The notes under the pieces were generated by a model, which saw only the letters and a program-made list of their open reading frames with translations, did no database searches and was not told the DNA's origin. The translations under genes were made by a program, and so were the position numbers. A stretch of DNA of 64,000 nucleotides from JANWXR01 sp964608265 (GTDB lineage Bacteria; Chloroflexota; Anaerolineae; Anaerolineales; UBA6663). Numbering within the stretch: position 1 is the first letter of the stretch; each line of letters begins with the position of its first letter. Location: positions 10,623 to 74,622 of the forward strand of contig CAZSNP010000017.1 of assembly GCA_964608265.1 (NCBI GenBank), given 5' to 3'. Of the stretch, positions 16,676 to 24,716 are shown one piece after another.

Positions 16676-17158
16676 ATGAACATCAACCTTCATCCCGTCA
16701 CCGACATCGCCCGGCCAGCCGCGGCCGCCGCCGATCAACGGGCGTCCCTCCCGCCTCAGATCGAGCGGTTGCAGCGCGCGTGGTCTACGCATGACCCTGC
16801 CCTGCTGGCCGATTGTCTCGAGGCCGGCTACGATAGCACCCATCCCCTGCACCCGGAGCGCAACTTTGTGGGCCGCGACGTGGCCGTGGCAAATTGGCAG
16901 ACGGTCTTCGAGGCCGTGCCGGATCTGCGCGCTGAGTTGCTGAGCTTCGCCGTCGCTGGCGCCGAGGTTTGGACTGAGTGGCGCTGGAGCGGCGAGCACG
17001 TCGCGGGCAACGCCTTCGGCGCCGCCGGTGTGATGGTCTTCCGGCTGACGGAAAACCGGATCGCCTCCGCGCGCGTGTACGCCGAGATCACGACCCCGGC
17101 CGGCCCCGATTGGGAGGCCGTGCTTGAGGAAGTGTTGGCGCAATCCGGCGAGGCCTGA
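16676..17158 (+). CDS. SnoaL/NTF2-like protein
   Basis: This 160-residue protein has the alpha+beta cone of the NTF2/SnoaL superfamily. A helix near 30-42 (IERLQRAWSTHDP) leads to the segment HPERNFVGRDVAVANWQTVF and the closing strands with EWRWSGEH near 101-108. Such proteins are polyketide-cyclase-like enzymes, ketosteroid-isomerase-like enzymes or ligand-binding domains; no specific function can be given. GGGAGA lies 6 nt before the ATG. The shared 18-mer upstream suggests control in common with the small envelope genes that follow. Confidence 0.75.
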   Translation: MNINLHPVTDIARPAAAAADQRASLPPQIERLQRAWSTHDPALLADCLEAGYDSTHPLHPERNFVGRDVAVANWQTVFEAVPDLRAELLSFAVAGAEVWTEWRWSGEHVAGNAFGAAGVMVFRLTENRIASARVYAEITTPAGPDWEAVLEEVLAQSGEA

Positions 17159-17213
17159 GCCGAACTCTGCTTTGGCTGGGGAAACGCCCGCTACGGCCTC
17201 AATACCGCCGTTT

Positions 17214-17231
17214 GTATCCCTTTCTGTCTTC
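17214..17231 (+). promoter_or_regulatory. Shared 18-mer GTMTCCNTTTYTGTMTYY, copy 2
   Basis: GTATCCCTTTCTGTCTTC lies 46 nt upstream of the unknown gene at 17278. It is the second of three matching sites. Confidence 0.4.
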
Positions 17232-17277
17232 TCAAGGGTGACCCGCGGAGGGAGTTTCCGAGGATGATAAGGTCACG

Positions 17278-17598
17278 ATGACACATGGAAAGTGGCGCTC
17301 ACTGGGGGAGTTTTCCGCCTCATCCAGCGGCTCGCTCACCGGGCACTTGATGATGGCGGTGCAGGAGCTGGCCCTGCCGGAGGCCTTTCTCACTCGGCTG
17401 GGCAAGACGATTGCGGGCGCGGCCCGGGCCGCCCGCGAGCGCGAGCCGGAGACGCCGGTGAAGATCAACGTGTTGGTAGCCAGGCGGCCGAACGCCGGCG
17501 GGCCACGGCAGTGCTGGGGCAGCTTCCGGCTGGAGCGTGTGGTCGAGCAGCCGGCCCGACTGACTGAGATCCAGGTTTTTCTTTTCCCGGATGAGTAG
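17278..17598 (+). CDS. Hypothetical protein, 106 residues
   Basis: I do not recognise this protein. It is soluble, with an N-terminal Ser-rich stretch, a possible helix near 40-53 (GKTIAGAARAARERE) and an ending of alternating beta-type residues. The copy-2 18-mer lies upstream and AAGG precedes the ATG. An unassigned 36-codon open stretch without a start codon (ending at 17714) follows in another frame; the two might be one gene broken by a frameshift, but nothing proves it. Confidence 0.45.
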   Translation: MTHGKWRSLGEFSASSSGSLTGHLMMAVQELALPEAFLTRLGKTIAGAARAAREREPETPVKINVLVARRPNAGGPRQCWGSFRLERVVEQPARLTEIQVFLFPDE

Positions 17599-17738
17599 CC
17601 GCCAGTAAGGCCATCGCTCGTCTGGCCGCTGAGGTTGACGAGAGCTTGTTGCAGCGGATCGCCGAGGCCGTTTGGGATCGCCTCGAGCAACCGGCCACAT
17701 TGAGTTTGAACTAGTCGCAGATCGAAAGGAGACCGCCC

Positions 17739-17939
17739 ATGGCCATCCTCGCCATCGTCATCCCCATTGTCTTTGTCGTTGGGCTGTTCGCCCTGCTCAG
17801 CTTCATCGGCTGGGTCGAGGTTGACGAGCCGGGGTTAATACGCGGCACGGTGTTAACTCGGAAGCAACGGCCTCCAGCGCGGGCGGCGGTTCGCCCGTCG
17901 TCACCCGCGGTGGAACTCGCGCAACCCGCCACAAGATAG
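17739..17939 (+). CDS. Small single-span membrane protein
   Basis: This 66-residue protein has one strong hydrophobic helix near residues 2-24 (AILAIVIPIVFVVGLFALLS). An Arg/Pro/Ala-rich tail that is probably cytoplasmic or disordered follows. A good AAAGGAGA site precedes the ATG. The function is unknown; neighbours suggest a small envelope-associated group. Confidence 0.55.
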   Translation: MAILAIVIPIVFVVGLFALLSFIGWVEVDEPGLIRGTVLTRKQRPPARAAVRPSSPAVELAQPATR

Positions 17940-17972
17940 GCTGGATCGATTCCAGTATTCACTGAGGATCAC

Positions 17973-18167
17973 ATGACATCGTTGCACCGCCTGATCGCCA
18001 TCGCCCTTGTTTGGGCCTTGCTTACCCTGATTGCCATCGTCAGCAATGGATCGTTCGGCGTCTTCCGGCAACCCGGCTGGTTGATTTTGACCGTCAATAT
18101 CTTGTACCTGGCCGTGGCCCTGGCGGCGACGTATTTCATTGCGCGGGCGAAAGCGCCGGGAGCCTGA
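17973..18167 (+). CDS. Small two-span membrane protein
   Basis: This 64-residue protein has two hydrophobic helices, at about residues 6-24 and 35-57, joined by a short Gly/Ser/Phe loop, with positive residues at the C-terminus. GAGGAT precedes the ATG. Function is not recognised. It lies 33 nt after the other small membrane protein and before the LysM gene. Confidence 0.55.
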   Translation: MTSLHRLIAIALVWALLTLIAIVSNGSFGVFRQPGWLILTVNILYLAVALAATYFIARAKAPGA

Positions 18168-18185
18168 GCCGCGCAACGGACGGTT

Positions 18186-18203
18186 GTATCCATTTTTGTC
18201 TCA
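18186..18203 (+). promoter_or_regulatory. Shared 18-mer GTMTCCNTTTYTGTMTYY, copy 3
   Basis: GTATCCATTTTTGTCTCA lies 85 nt upstream of the LysM-domain gene. GTATCC here also forms a dyad with GGATAC at about 18209-18214. Confidence 0.4.
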
Positions 18204-18288
18204 CTCGCGGATACCGCTTGAAGAGAGAGTCATTGTTCAATTGCAACACGGAGGCCGATTAGTCTCGGGCCACCGAAGGAGCACTATC

Positions 18289-19316
18289 ATGTTTGCCAAA
18301 CTCGTATCATTCTGGATTGCGATGGGACGCCGGATTTCGCTGCTGCGCGTCTCCATCATGGGCGTGCTGGCGCTGGGTCTGCTGGCGCTGCCCGCGCCGG
18401 CCGCCGAGGCCGCCGAATGCCAGCTCTATCACACCGTGCAACCNNNNNNNNNNNNNNNNNNNNNNNNNNNNNNNNNNNNNNNNNNNNNNNNNNNNNNNNN
18501 NNNNNNNNNNNNNNNNNNNNNNNNNNNNNNNNNNNNNNNNNNNTGCCCGCGCCGGCCGCCGAGGCCGCCGAATGCCAGCTCTATCACACCGTGCAACCGG
18601 GCGAGACGCTGTATCGCATCGGGCTGAAGTACAACTTCACCTGGGATCGCATCGCCGCGGCCAACGGCATCACCAACGCCAACAAGGTGTTCGCCGGGCA
18701 GAAGTTGTGCATCCCCAGGGCGGTGAGCAGCGGCACGCCGGGCGGCCAGCCCGCGCCTGAGGTCGTCATCGTGCTTCCCACCCAGGTGCAGTTCGTGCAG
18801 GCGCTGACCGATGTGAACATGCGAGTCGGGCCGGGGTTGGAGTTTCGGGTGCTGGGCAAGGTCTTCGCCGGTCAGACGGCCAAGGTCACCGGCGTCAGCA
18901 GCAACGGCCTGTGGTGGCGCGTGATCTGCCCCGATGGCACGACCGGCAACTGCTGGATCACGGCCGGCGCGCAGTACACCCAGCCGACGGGCGGCACGGC
19001 CCCGACGCCTCAGCCGCAACCGCAGCCGGGCGTCATCCCCACCTTCAGCATCAGCGCGGTGGTGCGCGATCAGACCGTGACGATCACGGGGCGGAACTTC
19101 CCGGCGGGCCGCAGCTTCGATGTGCGCATGGGCACGTACGGCACGCAGGCGCTGGGCGGCACCTACGTCGGCAGCACGAACACCGGCAACGGCTCGTTCA
19201 CCGCGACGTACAACGTCCCGGCCAACCTGCGCGGCAGCACCCGCATCGCCATCCGGCTCGACGGCGCCGGCGGTTACTACAGCTACAACTGGTTCTGGAA
19301 CAACACGGCGAACTAA
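18289..19316 (+). CDS. Secreted LysM and SH3-domain envelope protein (gene interrupted by an assembly gap)
   Basis: The protein begins with a signal peptide (hydrophobic LLRVSIMGVLALGLLALP). A LysM peptidoglycan-binding domain (YHTVQPGETLYRIGLKYNF and onward) and a bacterial SH3-like domain (DVNMRVGPGLEFRVLG) follow. A Pro/Gln/Thr linker and a beta-rich C-terminal domain complete it. GAAGGAG precedes the ATG. A run of 100 N (18444-18543) splits it, but the 55 bases on each side are identical. Removing one copy plus the Ns (155 bp) restores a single frame of 290 residues, which I take as the true protein. It would act at the cell wall. Confidence 0.8.
18389..18598. other. Probable false scaffold gap: 100 N flanked by identical 55-bp ends
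   Basis: Bases 18389-18443 and 18544-18598 are the same 55-bp sequence. Two contig ends that overlap by 55 bp (a common assembly k-mer length) appear to have been joined with a default 100-N gap instead of being merged. Confidence 0.85.
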
Positions 19317-19351
19317 GGCGCCGTGATCCCTGCTTCCCCTCCTTTTCCCAC

Positions 19352-19386
19352 GTCCCCTTCGCATACCAATGGTGAGCGAAGGGGAC
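19352..19386. terminator. Hairpin between convergent genes, possible two-way terminator
   Basis: GTCCCCTTCGC at 19352-19362 pairs perfectly with GCGAAGGGGAC at 19376-19386 between the convergent LysM and AraC genes. No long T-run follows on either strand, so terminator function is likely by position only. Confidence 0.5.
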
Positions 19387-19392
19387 AACTCC

Positions 19393-20292
19393 TTAACGGG
19401 CCTGCCGCCGATAGGCGCCCGGCGCGATGCCCACCTCTCGCTTGAAGGCCTTGCTGAAGGCCACTTCGGAGTCGTAGCCGACGCGCTGCGCGACCTCCCC
19501 CATCCCCAGGCGCTCATTGCGAAGCAGCCGGGTCGCCGTATGCATGCGCCAGCGGGTGACATAGCGCAGCGGCGGTTCACCGACGAGCGCCGTGAAACGC
19601 GCGGCAAAGGCCGATCGCGACAGCGCCGCTTCGCTCGCCAACGACTCCACCGTCCACCCGTGCGCAGGGTCCCGGTGGATGTGAGCCAGCGACTGCCCGA
19701 TGTGCGGATCGCGGAGCGCACCCAGCCAGCCGCGCGTCTCCGCGCCCTGCGCCTCGACCCAATGGCGGATGATCTCGATGCAGACGATATCGGCCAACCG
19801 GCGCAAGACCGTTTCTTTGCCGGGCCGGGCCGACTCGGCCTCGGCCGCCATCAGGTTGAGGATCGAACCCAGCGCCCCGCCGTCGCTCTGCCGGATGTGG
19901 ACGACGCGCGGCAACAAATCGAAGAGCGGGTGGTCGCGGTGCTCGAAGTCGAAGGCCCCGCACAAGACCACGACGGCCGGATCCTCGCTCCACCGCATCA
20001 GCGCACACTCGCCCCATTGATCGAGCCGCAGGTCGCGGAAGATGGGCGCGTCGGGGGCGCCGAGGAGCGTATGTTCCTCGCCGCGCGGCAAGAGCACCAC
20101 ATCGCCTTCACCATATGGCCGGAGCGTCGCTTCGCCCGTGAAACGCAGATAGCCGCCACCGCGATGCAGCATGTGAAAGACCGCGCCGGGCATTGGCAGG
20201 AAATGCAGACCCCACGGCGCGCCCAGCTCCGAGCGGCAATACAGGCTGCTCTTCAAGTGCAACGAGTTGAGGACATCGGTCAGCACATCCAC
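19393..20292 (-). CDS. AraC-family transcriptional regulator with cupin sensor domain
   Basis: This 299-residue regulator has an N-terminal cupin-type domain (about 1-190, with the LRPYGEGDVVLLPRGEEH segment) and a C-terminal AraC DNA-binding pair of helix-turn-helix motifs (about 195-299, with ARFTALVGEPPLRYVTRWRM and the second helix EVAQRVGYDSEVAFSKAFKR). It is divergent from the DUF1772 gene at 20410, and its start lies close to that gene's promoter, so it probably controls it. The inducer is unknown. Confidence 0.9.
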   Translation of the reverse strand: MDVLTDVLNSLHLKSSLYCRSELGAPWGLHFLPMPGAVFHMLHRGGGYLRFTGEATLRPYGEGDVVLLPRGEEHTLLGAPDAPIFRDLRLDQWGECALMRWSEDPAVVVLCGAFDFEHRDHPLFDLLPRVVHIRQSDGGALGSILNLMAAEAESARPGKETVLRRLADIVCIEIIRHWVEAQGAETRGWLGALRDPHIGQSLAHIHRDPAHGWTVESLASEAALSRSAFAARFTALVGEPPLRYVTRWRMHTATRLLRNERLGMGEVAQRVGYDSEVAFSKAFKREVGIAPGAYRRQAR

Positions 20293-20347
20293 GGCGCGAC
20301 TCTCCGTTCGGCTAGACGATCAGACATGTTTCGCGGACGCGGCGTTA

Positions 20348-20376
20348 TAGACACTCTCGCCGGTCATGCATATAGT
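20348..20376 (+). promoter_or_regulatory. Sigma-70-type promoter for the DUF1772 gene
   Basis: TAGACA at 20348-20353 and TATAGT at 20371-20376 are 17 bp apart; each matches the consensus at five of six bases. It lies in the divergent gap after the AraC gene, so control by that regulator is likely. Confidence 0.65.
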
Positions 20377-20409
20377 ACAGCGAAATATTCGCTGAGGGAG
20401 GTTGCCCCG

Positions 20410-20907
20410 ATGCGCGACATCAAAATCGTTCACTTGATTTCTACTTTTGGGATTGGGCTGTTCGCCGGTTTGCTGTACACGTTTGGGCAGGGCGTCATCC
20501 CCATGCTCAACACGCTGAGCGGGCCAGAGTACGCCGTGGTGGAGCAGGGCCTCATCCGCGCGCTCGATGGCTTCCCCACCGGCGTGATCGTGGTGGCGAC
20601 GCTTTCGATGCTGCTGCCACTCTATCCCCTGATCCGGCTGTGGGGTCGGCGCCACACGGCCTTTTGGCGGCTGACGGCCATTGCGTGGCTGTTGTTCTTC
20701 TTCGGCGTCGGCGTGTTCACGATTGCGCTCAACGTGCCGATCAACAACTACGTGCTGACGTGGGACCCGGCCAACCCGCCCCCGGATTGGGAGGCGGCGC
20801 GCACGAATTGGAACACGCTCAACGCCATCCGCACGCCGATCAACTACGTGAGTTTTGGGTTGATGCTGTGGGCGGGATTCGAACTTGGGGCGCGGCGCGA
20901 CGAGTAA
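20410..20907 (+). CDS. DUF1772 (anthrone-oxygenase-like) membrane protein
   Basis: This 165-residue protein has four predicted membrane spans (about 6-28, 56-78, 83-106 and 143-160). The conserved Asn-Asn-Tyr segment (NVPINNYVLTWDP near 107-119) and the NWNTLNAIRT segment near 130-139 are typical of DUF1772. Family members are linked to anthrone oxygenation in fungi, but bacterial roles are mostly unknown. GGGAGG precedes the ATG. Its divergent pairing with an AraC regulator is common for this family. Confidence 0.82.
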   Translation: MRDIKIVHLISTFGIGLFAGLLYTFGQGVIPMLNTLSGPEYAVVEQGLIRALDGFPTGVIVVATLSMLLPLYPLIRLWGRRHTAFWRLTAIAWLLFFFGVGVFTIALNVPINNYVLTWDPANPPPDWEAARTNWNTLNAIRTPINYVSFGLMLWAGFELGARRDE

Positions 20908-20923
20908 CCGCCGCGGCCACAGC

Positions 20924-22231
20924 TCAAAGGTACTTCAATTCGCGCGCCCGGGCTTTCAGCTCGTCGCGGAACTCCGGCGCGGCGATGTGGATGAGGGCCT
21001 CGGCGCGCTGGGCGATGGTCTTGCCATACAACTCCGCGACGCCGTGCTCGGTGACGACGTAGCGCACGTGGTTGCGGCTCGTCGTCACGCCCGCGCCGGG
21101 CTTGAGCATCGCCACGATCTTGCTCAACCGCATGCCGTCTTTCTTCACCAGCGTGCTCGGCAGGGCGATGATGGGCAGCCCGCCCTTTGAGCGCGACGCC
21201 CCGTAGATGAAATCCACCTGCCCGCCGACCCCGCTGTAAAAGCGCGGGCCGATGCTGTCGGCACACACCTGCCCGGTGAGGTCCACCTCGATCGCCGAAT
21301 TGATCGCCACCATCCGCTCGTTCTGCGCGATGTTGAAGGGGTCGTTGACGTAGTCGGAGGGGTGCAACTCCACCACCGGGTTATTGTGCACAAAATCATA
21401 CAGCCGTTGGGTGCCGAGCAAAAAGCCGGCGATGATCTTGCCGGGGTGAAAGGTCTTGCGCTCGCCGTTGATCACGCCGCGATGGACCAGGTCTATGACG
21501 CCGTCTGAAAACAACTCCGTGTGCACGCCCAGATCGTTATGATTGACCAGCCGGCGCAGCACCGCGTCCGGTATCGCGCCGATGCCGGTTTGCAGCGTCG
21601 CCCCATCGGGGATGAGGGTCGCCACCTGATCGGCGATCTGCTCACACACCCGATCGTTTTCGGCGGCCATCTTGATCTCGGGCAACGGGTACTCCACCGG
21701 CACGATCACGCCCAGTTTTGAAATGTGGATGAACGAATCGCCGAGGGTGCGCGGCATGCGCGGGTTGAGTTCCGCAATCACCAGCCGCGCCGCCTGCGCC
21801 GCCGGCTTGGTCACCCCGATCTCCACCCCGAACGAACAGAAGCCGTGCTCGTCGGGCGGCGAGACCTGAATGAGCGCCACATCCAGCGGCAGCTTGCGCG
21901 CCCGGAACAGGTCGGGGATTTCGGACAGGAAGCAGGGTGTGAAGTCGGCGCGGCCCTCGTTTACGGCGGCCCGCACGTTGTCGCTGATGAAGAGGGTGTT
22001 GACGCGCAGGTGCTCGGCGCATTCGGGCGCGACGTAGTCGGCGGGGCCGACGGTGAGCACCTGCACAATCTCAACCGCGCGCAATTGTGGCGCGCGATCG
22101 GTCAGGGCAGCGAGCACGGTGCGCGGCACCGAGCAGTTGCCGGAGAGGAAGACCCGCATCTCCGAGTGGATGTGTGCGGCGGCCTGCGCCGGGGTCTTGA
22201 TGCGGTCACGATATTGATCGAGCCAGTCCAT
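20924..22231 (-). CDS. Acetyl-CoA hydrolase/CoA-transferase family protein (4-hydroxybutyrate CoA-transferase-like)
   Basis: This 435-residue protein belongs to the family-I-like CoA-transferases that include 4-hydroxybutyrate CoA-transferase and acetyl-CoA hydrolase. The catalytic glutamate lies in LGVHTELFSDG near 241-251. A GIGAIPD segment lies near 218 and an SGVGGQVDF segment near 331. It would move CoA between short-chain acids. It follows the alanine dehydrogenase gene on the same strand by 44 bp and is probably co-transcribed with it. Confidence 0.88.
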   Translation of the reverse strand: MDWLDQYRDRIKTPAQAAAHIHSEMRVFLSGNCSVPRTVLAALTDRAPQLRAVEIVQVLTVGPADYVAPECAEHLRVNTLFISDNVRAAVNEGRADFTPCFLSEIPDLFRARKLPLDVALIQVSPPDEHGFCSFGVEIGVTKPAAQAARLVIAELNPRMPRTLGDSFIHISKLGVIVPVEYPLPEIKMAAENDRVCEQIADQVATLIPDGATLQTGIGAIPDAVLRRLVNHNDLGVHTELFSDGVIDLVHRGVINGERKTFHPGKIIAGFLLGTQRLYDFVHNNPVVELHPSDYVNDPFNIAQNERMVAINSAIEVDLTGQVCADSIGPRFYSGVGGQVDFIYGASRSKGGLPIIALPSTLVKKDGMRLSKIVAMLKPGAGVTTSRNHVRYVVTEHGVAELYGKTIAQRAEALIHIAAPEFRDELKARARELKYL

Positions 22232-22275
22232 ATTCCATCACCAGTAGGCAGTCGTCGGTAAACGGTCGGCGGGAA

Positions 22276-23352
22276 TCAAACGCCGGTTGCCAGACCCGGC
22301 GCAACGATGCGGCCGGCATGCGTCTGCACCCCTCGAGCCAGCGCCGGGTCAGCCGCGAGGGCGGTTTCGATGTCATCGGCCAGCTGTTGCACATACGGCC
22401 AGGTGGCGTTGTTGAGGGCGTGGGTCGCCGTGCGGCCCAGCACCCCGGCCATGTTCGGCACGCAGTAGTGAATGACGTTCTCCTCGATGAAGGTGGGGTT
22501 GCGGTGGGTGGTCGGCCGGCTGGTCTCGACGCAACCGCCCTCGTCAATGGCGATGTCGAGGATGACCGAGCGCGGGCGCATCTCGCGCACCATCTCGCGC
22601 GTGACGAGCAGCGGGGTGCGGCGGCCCGGCACCAGCACCGCGCCGACGAGGACATCGGCGAAGCGCACGACTTTGCGCAGGTTGAAGGGATGCGAAACCA
22701 TGGTGATGACGTGCCCGCACCGCTCCGCCAACCGCTCGAGCCGCGTCAAATCGCGGTCGAGGACGTAGACGGTCGCGCCCAACCCCTGAAACGCGCGCGC
22801 CGCGCCGGTGCCGGTGACCCCTGCCCCAAGGATGACGACCTGCGCCGGCGGGATGCCGGGCTCGCCGCCCAGCAAAATCCCCCGTCCGCCGTGATCGTTC
22901 TGCAGCAGCGTGCCGGCGATCTGGACCGCCATCCGCCCGGCGATCTGGCTCATCGAGCGCAACACCGGCAGCGCGCCGTCATCGGTCTGCACGGCCTCAT
23001 AGGCGATGGCGGTGATGTTTTTCTTTGTGAGCACCGGCAGATTGTCCGCCGAGGCCGAGGCCAGGTGCCAGAAGGCGAGCACCGCCTGGCCATCGCGCAG
23101 CCACCCCAGTTCCCCGGCGGTCGGGCGCGCGACCTTGACGACCATATCGGCGCGGCCATACGCCTCCTCGCCTGAGTACACGATCTGCGCGCCGGCGCGG
23201 GCGAAATCGCTGTCGCTGAAGCCGGCCCCCAGCCCGACGTTTGTTTCGACGTAGCAACGGTGCCCGGCGGCCGAGAGCAGCTCCACGCCCGCCGGGGTCA
23301 GGCCAACGCGATTCTCATCCGGGCGCCGTTCCCGGGGCAGGCCGATGTTCAT
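22276..23352 (-). CDS. ald: Alanine dehydrogenase
   Basis: This 358-residue enzyme interconverts alanine and pyruvate with NAD. The family start IGLPRERRPDENRVGLTP is intact. Catalytic Lys and His equivalents fall in VVKVARP near 70 and LAFWHLAS near 96. The Rossmann loop GAGVTGTGAARAFQGLGA lies near 170-187. The ATG at 23352 is preceded by GGAGG at a good distance. It would supply pyruvate or NADH from alanine; the adjacent CoA-transferase fits amino-acid fermentation or overflow metabolism, an inference. Confidence 0.92.
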   Translation of the reverse strand: MNIGLPRERRPDENRVGLTPAGVELLSAAGHRCYVETNVGLGAGFSDSDFARAGAQIVYSGEEAYGRADMVVKVARPTAGELGWLRDGQAVLAFWHLASASADNLPVLTKKNITAIAYEAVQTDDGALPVLRSMSQIAGRMAVQIAGTLLQNDHGGRGILLGGEPGIPPAQVVILGAGVTGTGAARAFQGLGATVYVLDRDLTRLERLAERCGHVITMVSHPFNLRKVVRFADVLVGAVLVPGRRTPLLVTREMVREMRPRSVILDIAIDEGGCVETSRPTTHRNPTFIEENVIHYCVPNMAGVLGRTATHALNNATWPYVQQLADDIETALAADPALARGVQTHAGRIVAPGLATGV

Positions 23353-23593
23353 GGGTATCCTCCACGGCGGCACATTACCTGAGTCTGCCGCAGGCCTCTA
23401 GTGACAATTCTCAGTGCGTTAGTCGTCTTCCATCTCACACGCGCCCCGCAGCGAGGTTGTGATGATGAGCCGGGCCTCAGGTGCTGGCCAGCCCGGGTTA
23501 GGGTTGGTTGCCCATAGCGATTGGCGCGGGCCACATCTCGCTTCGTGCTCCGGGCACAGCCCTTGGCGGTTGAGATATGTCCTCCGCCGCGAT

Positions 23594-23634
23594 GACAAAT
23601 CTCACTGAGGCGTCCGATTTTGTTCCCGTATAGT
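23594..23634 (+). promoter_or_regulatory. Possible promoter and repeated operator-like sites upstream of the CBS gene
   Basis: TATAGT at 23629-23634 could serve as a -10 box for the CBS gene, though no good -35 is seen. TGACAAATCTCACTG at 23594-23608 nearly repeats TGACAATTCTCAGTG at 23402-23416 and pairs with TGAGATATGTC near 23570, so a regulator may bind here. I see no gene in 23353-23696. Confidence 0.3.
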
Positions 23635-23696
23635 GGCGCAAGGGGGAATACGAGACGAATAACCGGATTTGCCCGGAATCCGAAAAGGAGCCAGCC

Positions 23697-24143
23697 ATGA
23701 AAACCCAACTTGTCCGCCAATGGATGACGCCCAATCCCATTTGCGCCCTGCCGGAGATGACGGTGCCCGAGGCCCACAAATTGATGTCGGAGAAACGCAT
23801 CCGCCGCCTGCCGGTGGTGAGGGACGGGCGGCTGGTCGGCATCGTCACCCTCGGCGACGTGCGCGGCGCGCAGCCGTCCGAGGCCACGACCCTCAGCATC
23901 TTTGAATTGAACTATCTGCTCAGCAAATTGACGCTCGACCGCATCATGACCCGCCACCCCGTCACCATCCGCCCGGATGAAACCGTTTACGACGCCGCGC
24001 GGCTGATGTTGCAGAAGAAGATCGCCGGGCTGCCGGTGGTCGAGGGCGAGCGCGTCGTCGGCATCCTGACCGAATCCGACATCTTCCGCATGCTCGTGCG
24101 GTTGTGGGAACACGAAGCCGAGGAAGCGCTGACGCAGTTGTGA
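23697..24143 (+). CDS. Two-CBS-domain protein
   Basis: This 148-residue protein is a bare CBS pair: the first CBS domain spans about 8-60 (VRQWMTPNPICALPEMTVPEA) and the second about 80-135 (DRIMTRHPVTIRPDE). Such proteins sense adenine nucleotides or S-adenosylmethionine. AAAAGGAG precedes the ATG. It is just upstream of the hydrogenase operon and might tie its activity to energy state; that link is inference. Confidence 0.88.
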   Translation: MKTQLVRQWMTPNPICALPEMTVPEAHKLMSEKRIRRLPVVRDGRLVGIVTLGDVRGAQPSEATTLSIFELNYLLSKLTLDRIMTRHPVTIRPDETVYDAARLMLQKKIAGLPVVEGERVVGILTESDIFRMLVRLWEHEAEEALTQL

Positions 24144-24218
24144 GTCACGCCGGTGTCGGGGCGCGCCGTGCCGAGCGAGGCCGCGCGCCCGCCAGCGCCT
24201 GCTCATCGAGGATGATCT

Positions 24219-24716
24219 ATGCCTGTCCCGCCGCAACAGTTGCCCGCCCCGAGCGATGACAAACGCTGGCGGCTGGTGGATGCCGCCATGCGCCGCTACA
24301 ACTATCGGGCCAACGCCCTGATCGAGACGCTGCACATCATTCAGGAGACGTTTGGCTACCTCGACAAGCCCGGCCTGGAATACGTCTCGCGGTCGTTGCG
24401 CGTCCCCTACAGCCGCGCCTACGGTGTGGCGACGTTCTACAACCACTTCACCATGAAGCCGCCGGGCGAACACACCTGCATCGTGTGCCTCGGCACGGCG
24501 TGCTATATCAAGGGCGCCGGCGACTTGATGATGGAGTTGGAGCGCACGCTGGGTGTCAAAGCCGGCGAGACCACGCCGGACGGCAAGGTCTCGTTGCTGG
24601 CTGTGCGCTGCATCGGCTCGTGCGGCCTGGCCCCGGCCGGGGTCGTGGATGGGCAGGTCATGCCCAGGGCGACCTCGGCGCAAATGCTGCATCAACTGAA
24701 AGAGGGCAAGCTATGA
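24219..24716 (+). CDS. hoxE: Bidirectional hydrogenase diaphorase subunit HoxE (NuoE-like)
   Basis: This 165-residue thioredoxin-like [2Fe-2S] protein is the HoxE/NuoE-type electron-transfer subunit. Cluster cysteines lie in CLGTACYIKGAGD near 91-103 and CIGSCGLAP near 133-141. It hands electrons between the NADH site of HoxF and the hydrogenase. Its stop overlaps the start of hoxF by ATGA, showing tight coupling. First gene of the hoxEFUYHW operon. Confidence 0.92.
   Translation: MPVPPQQLPAPSDDKRWRLVDAAMRRYNYRANALIETLHIIQETFGYLDKPGLEYVSRSLRVPYSRAYGVATFYNHFTMKPPGEHTCIVCLGTACYIKGAGDLMMELERTLGVKAGETTPDGKVSLLAVRCIGSCGLAPAGVVDGQVMPRATSAQMLHQLKEGKL

Noticed and set aside
17608..17714. Open 36-codon stretch after the 106-residue unknown gene
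   Set aside because: No start codon; too little to call a gene, though a frameshifted tail is possible.
18417..18760. Apparent extra reading frames running through the Ns
   Set aside because: They exist only because the gap shifts the frame; collapsing the duplicated ends removes them.
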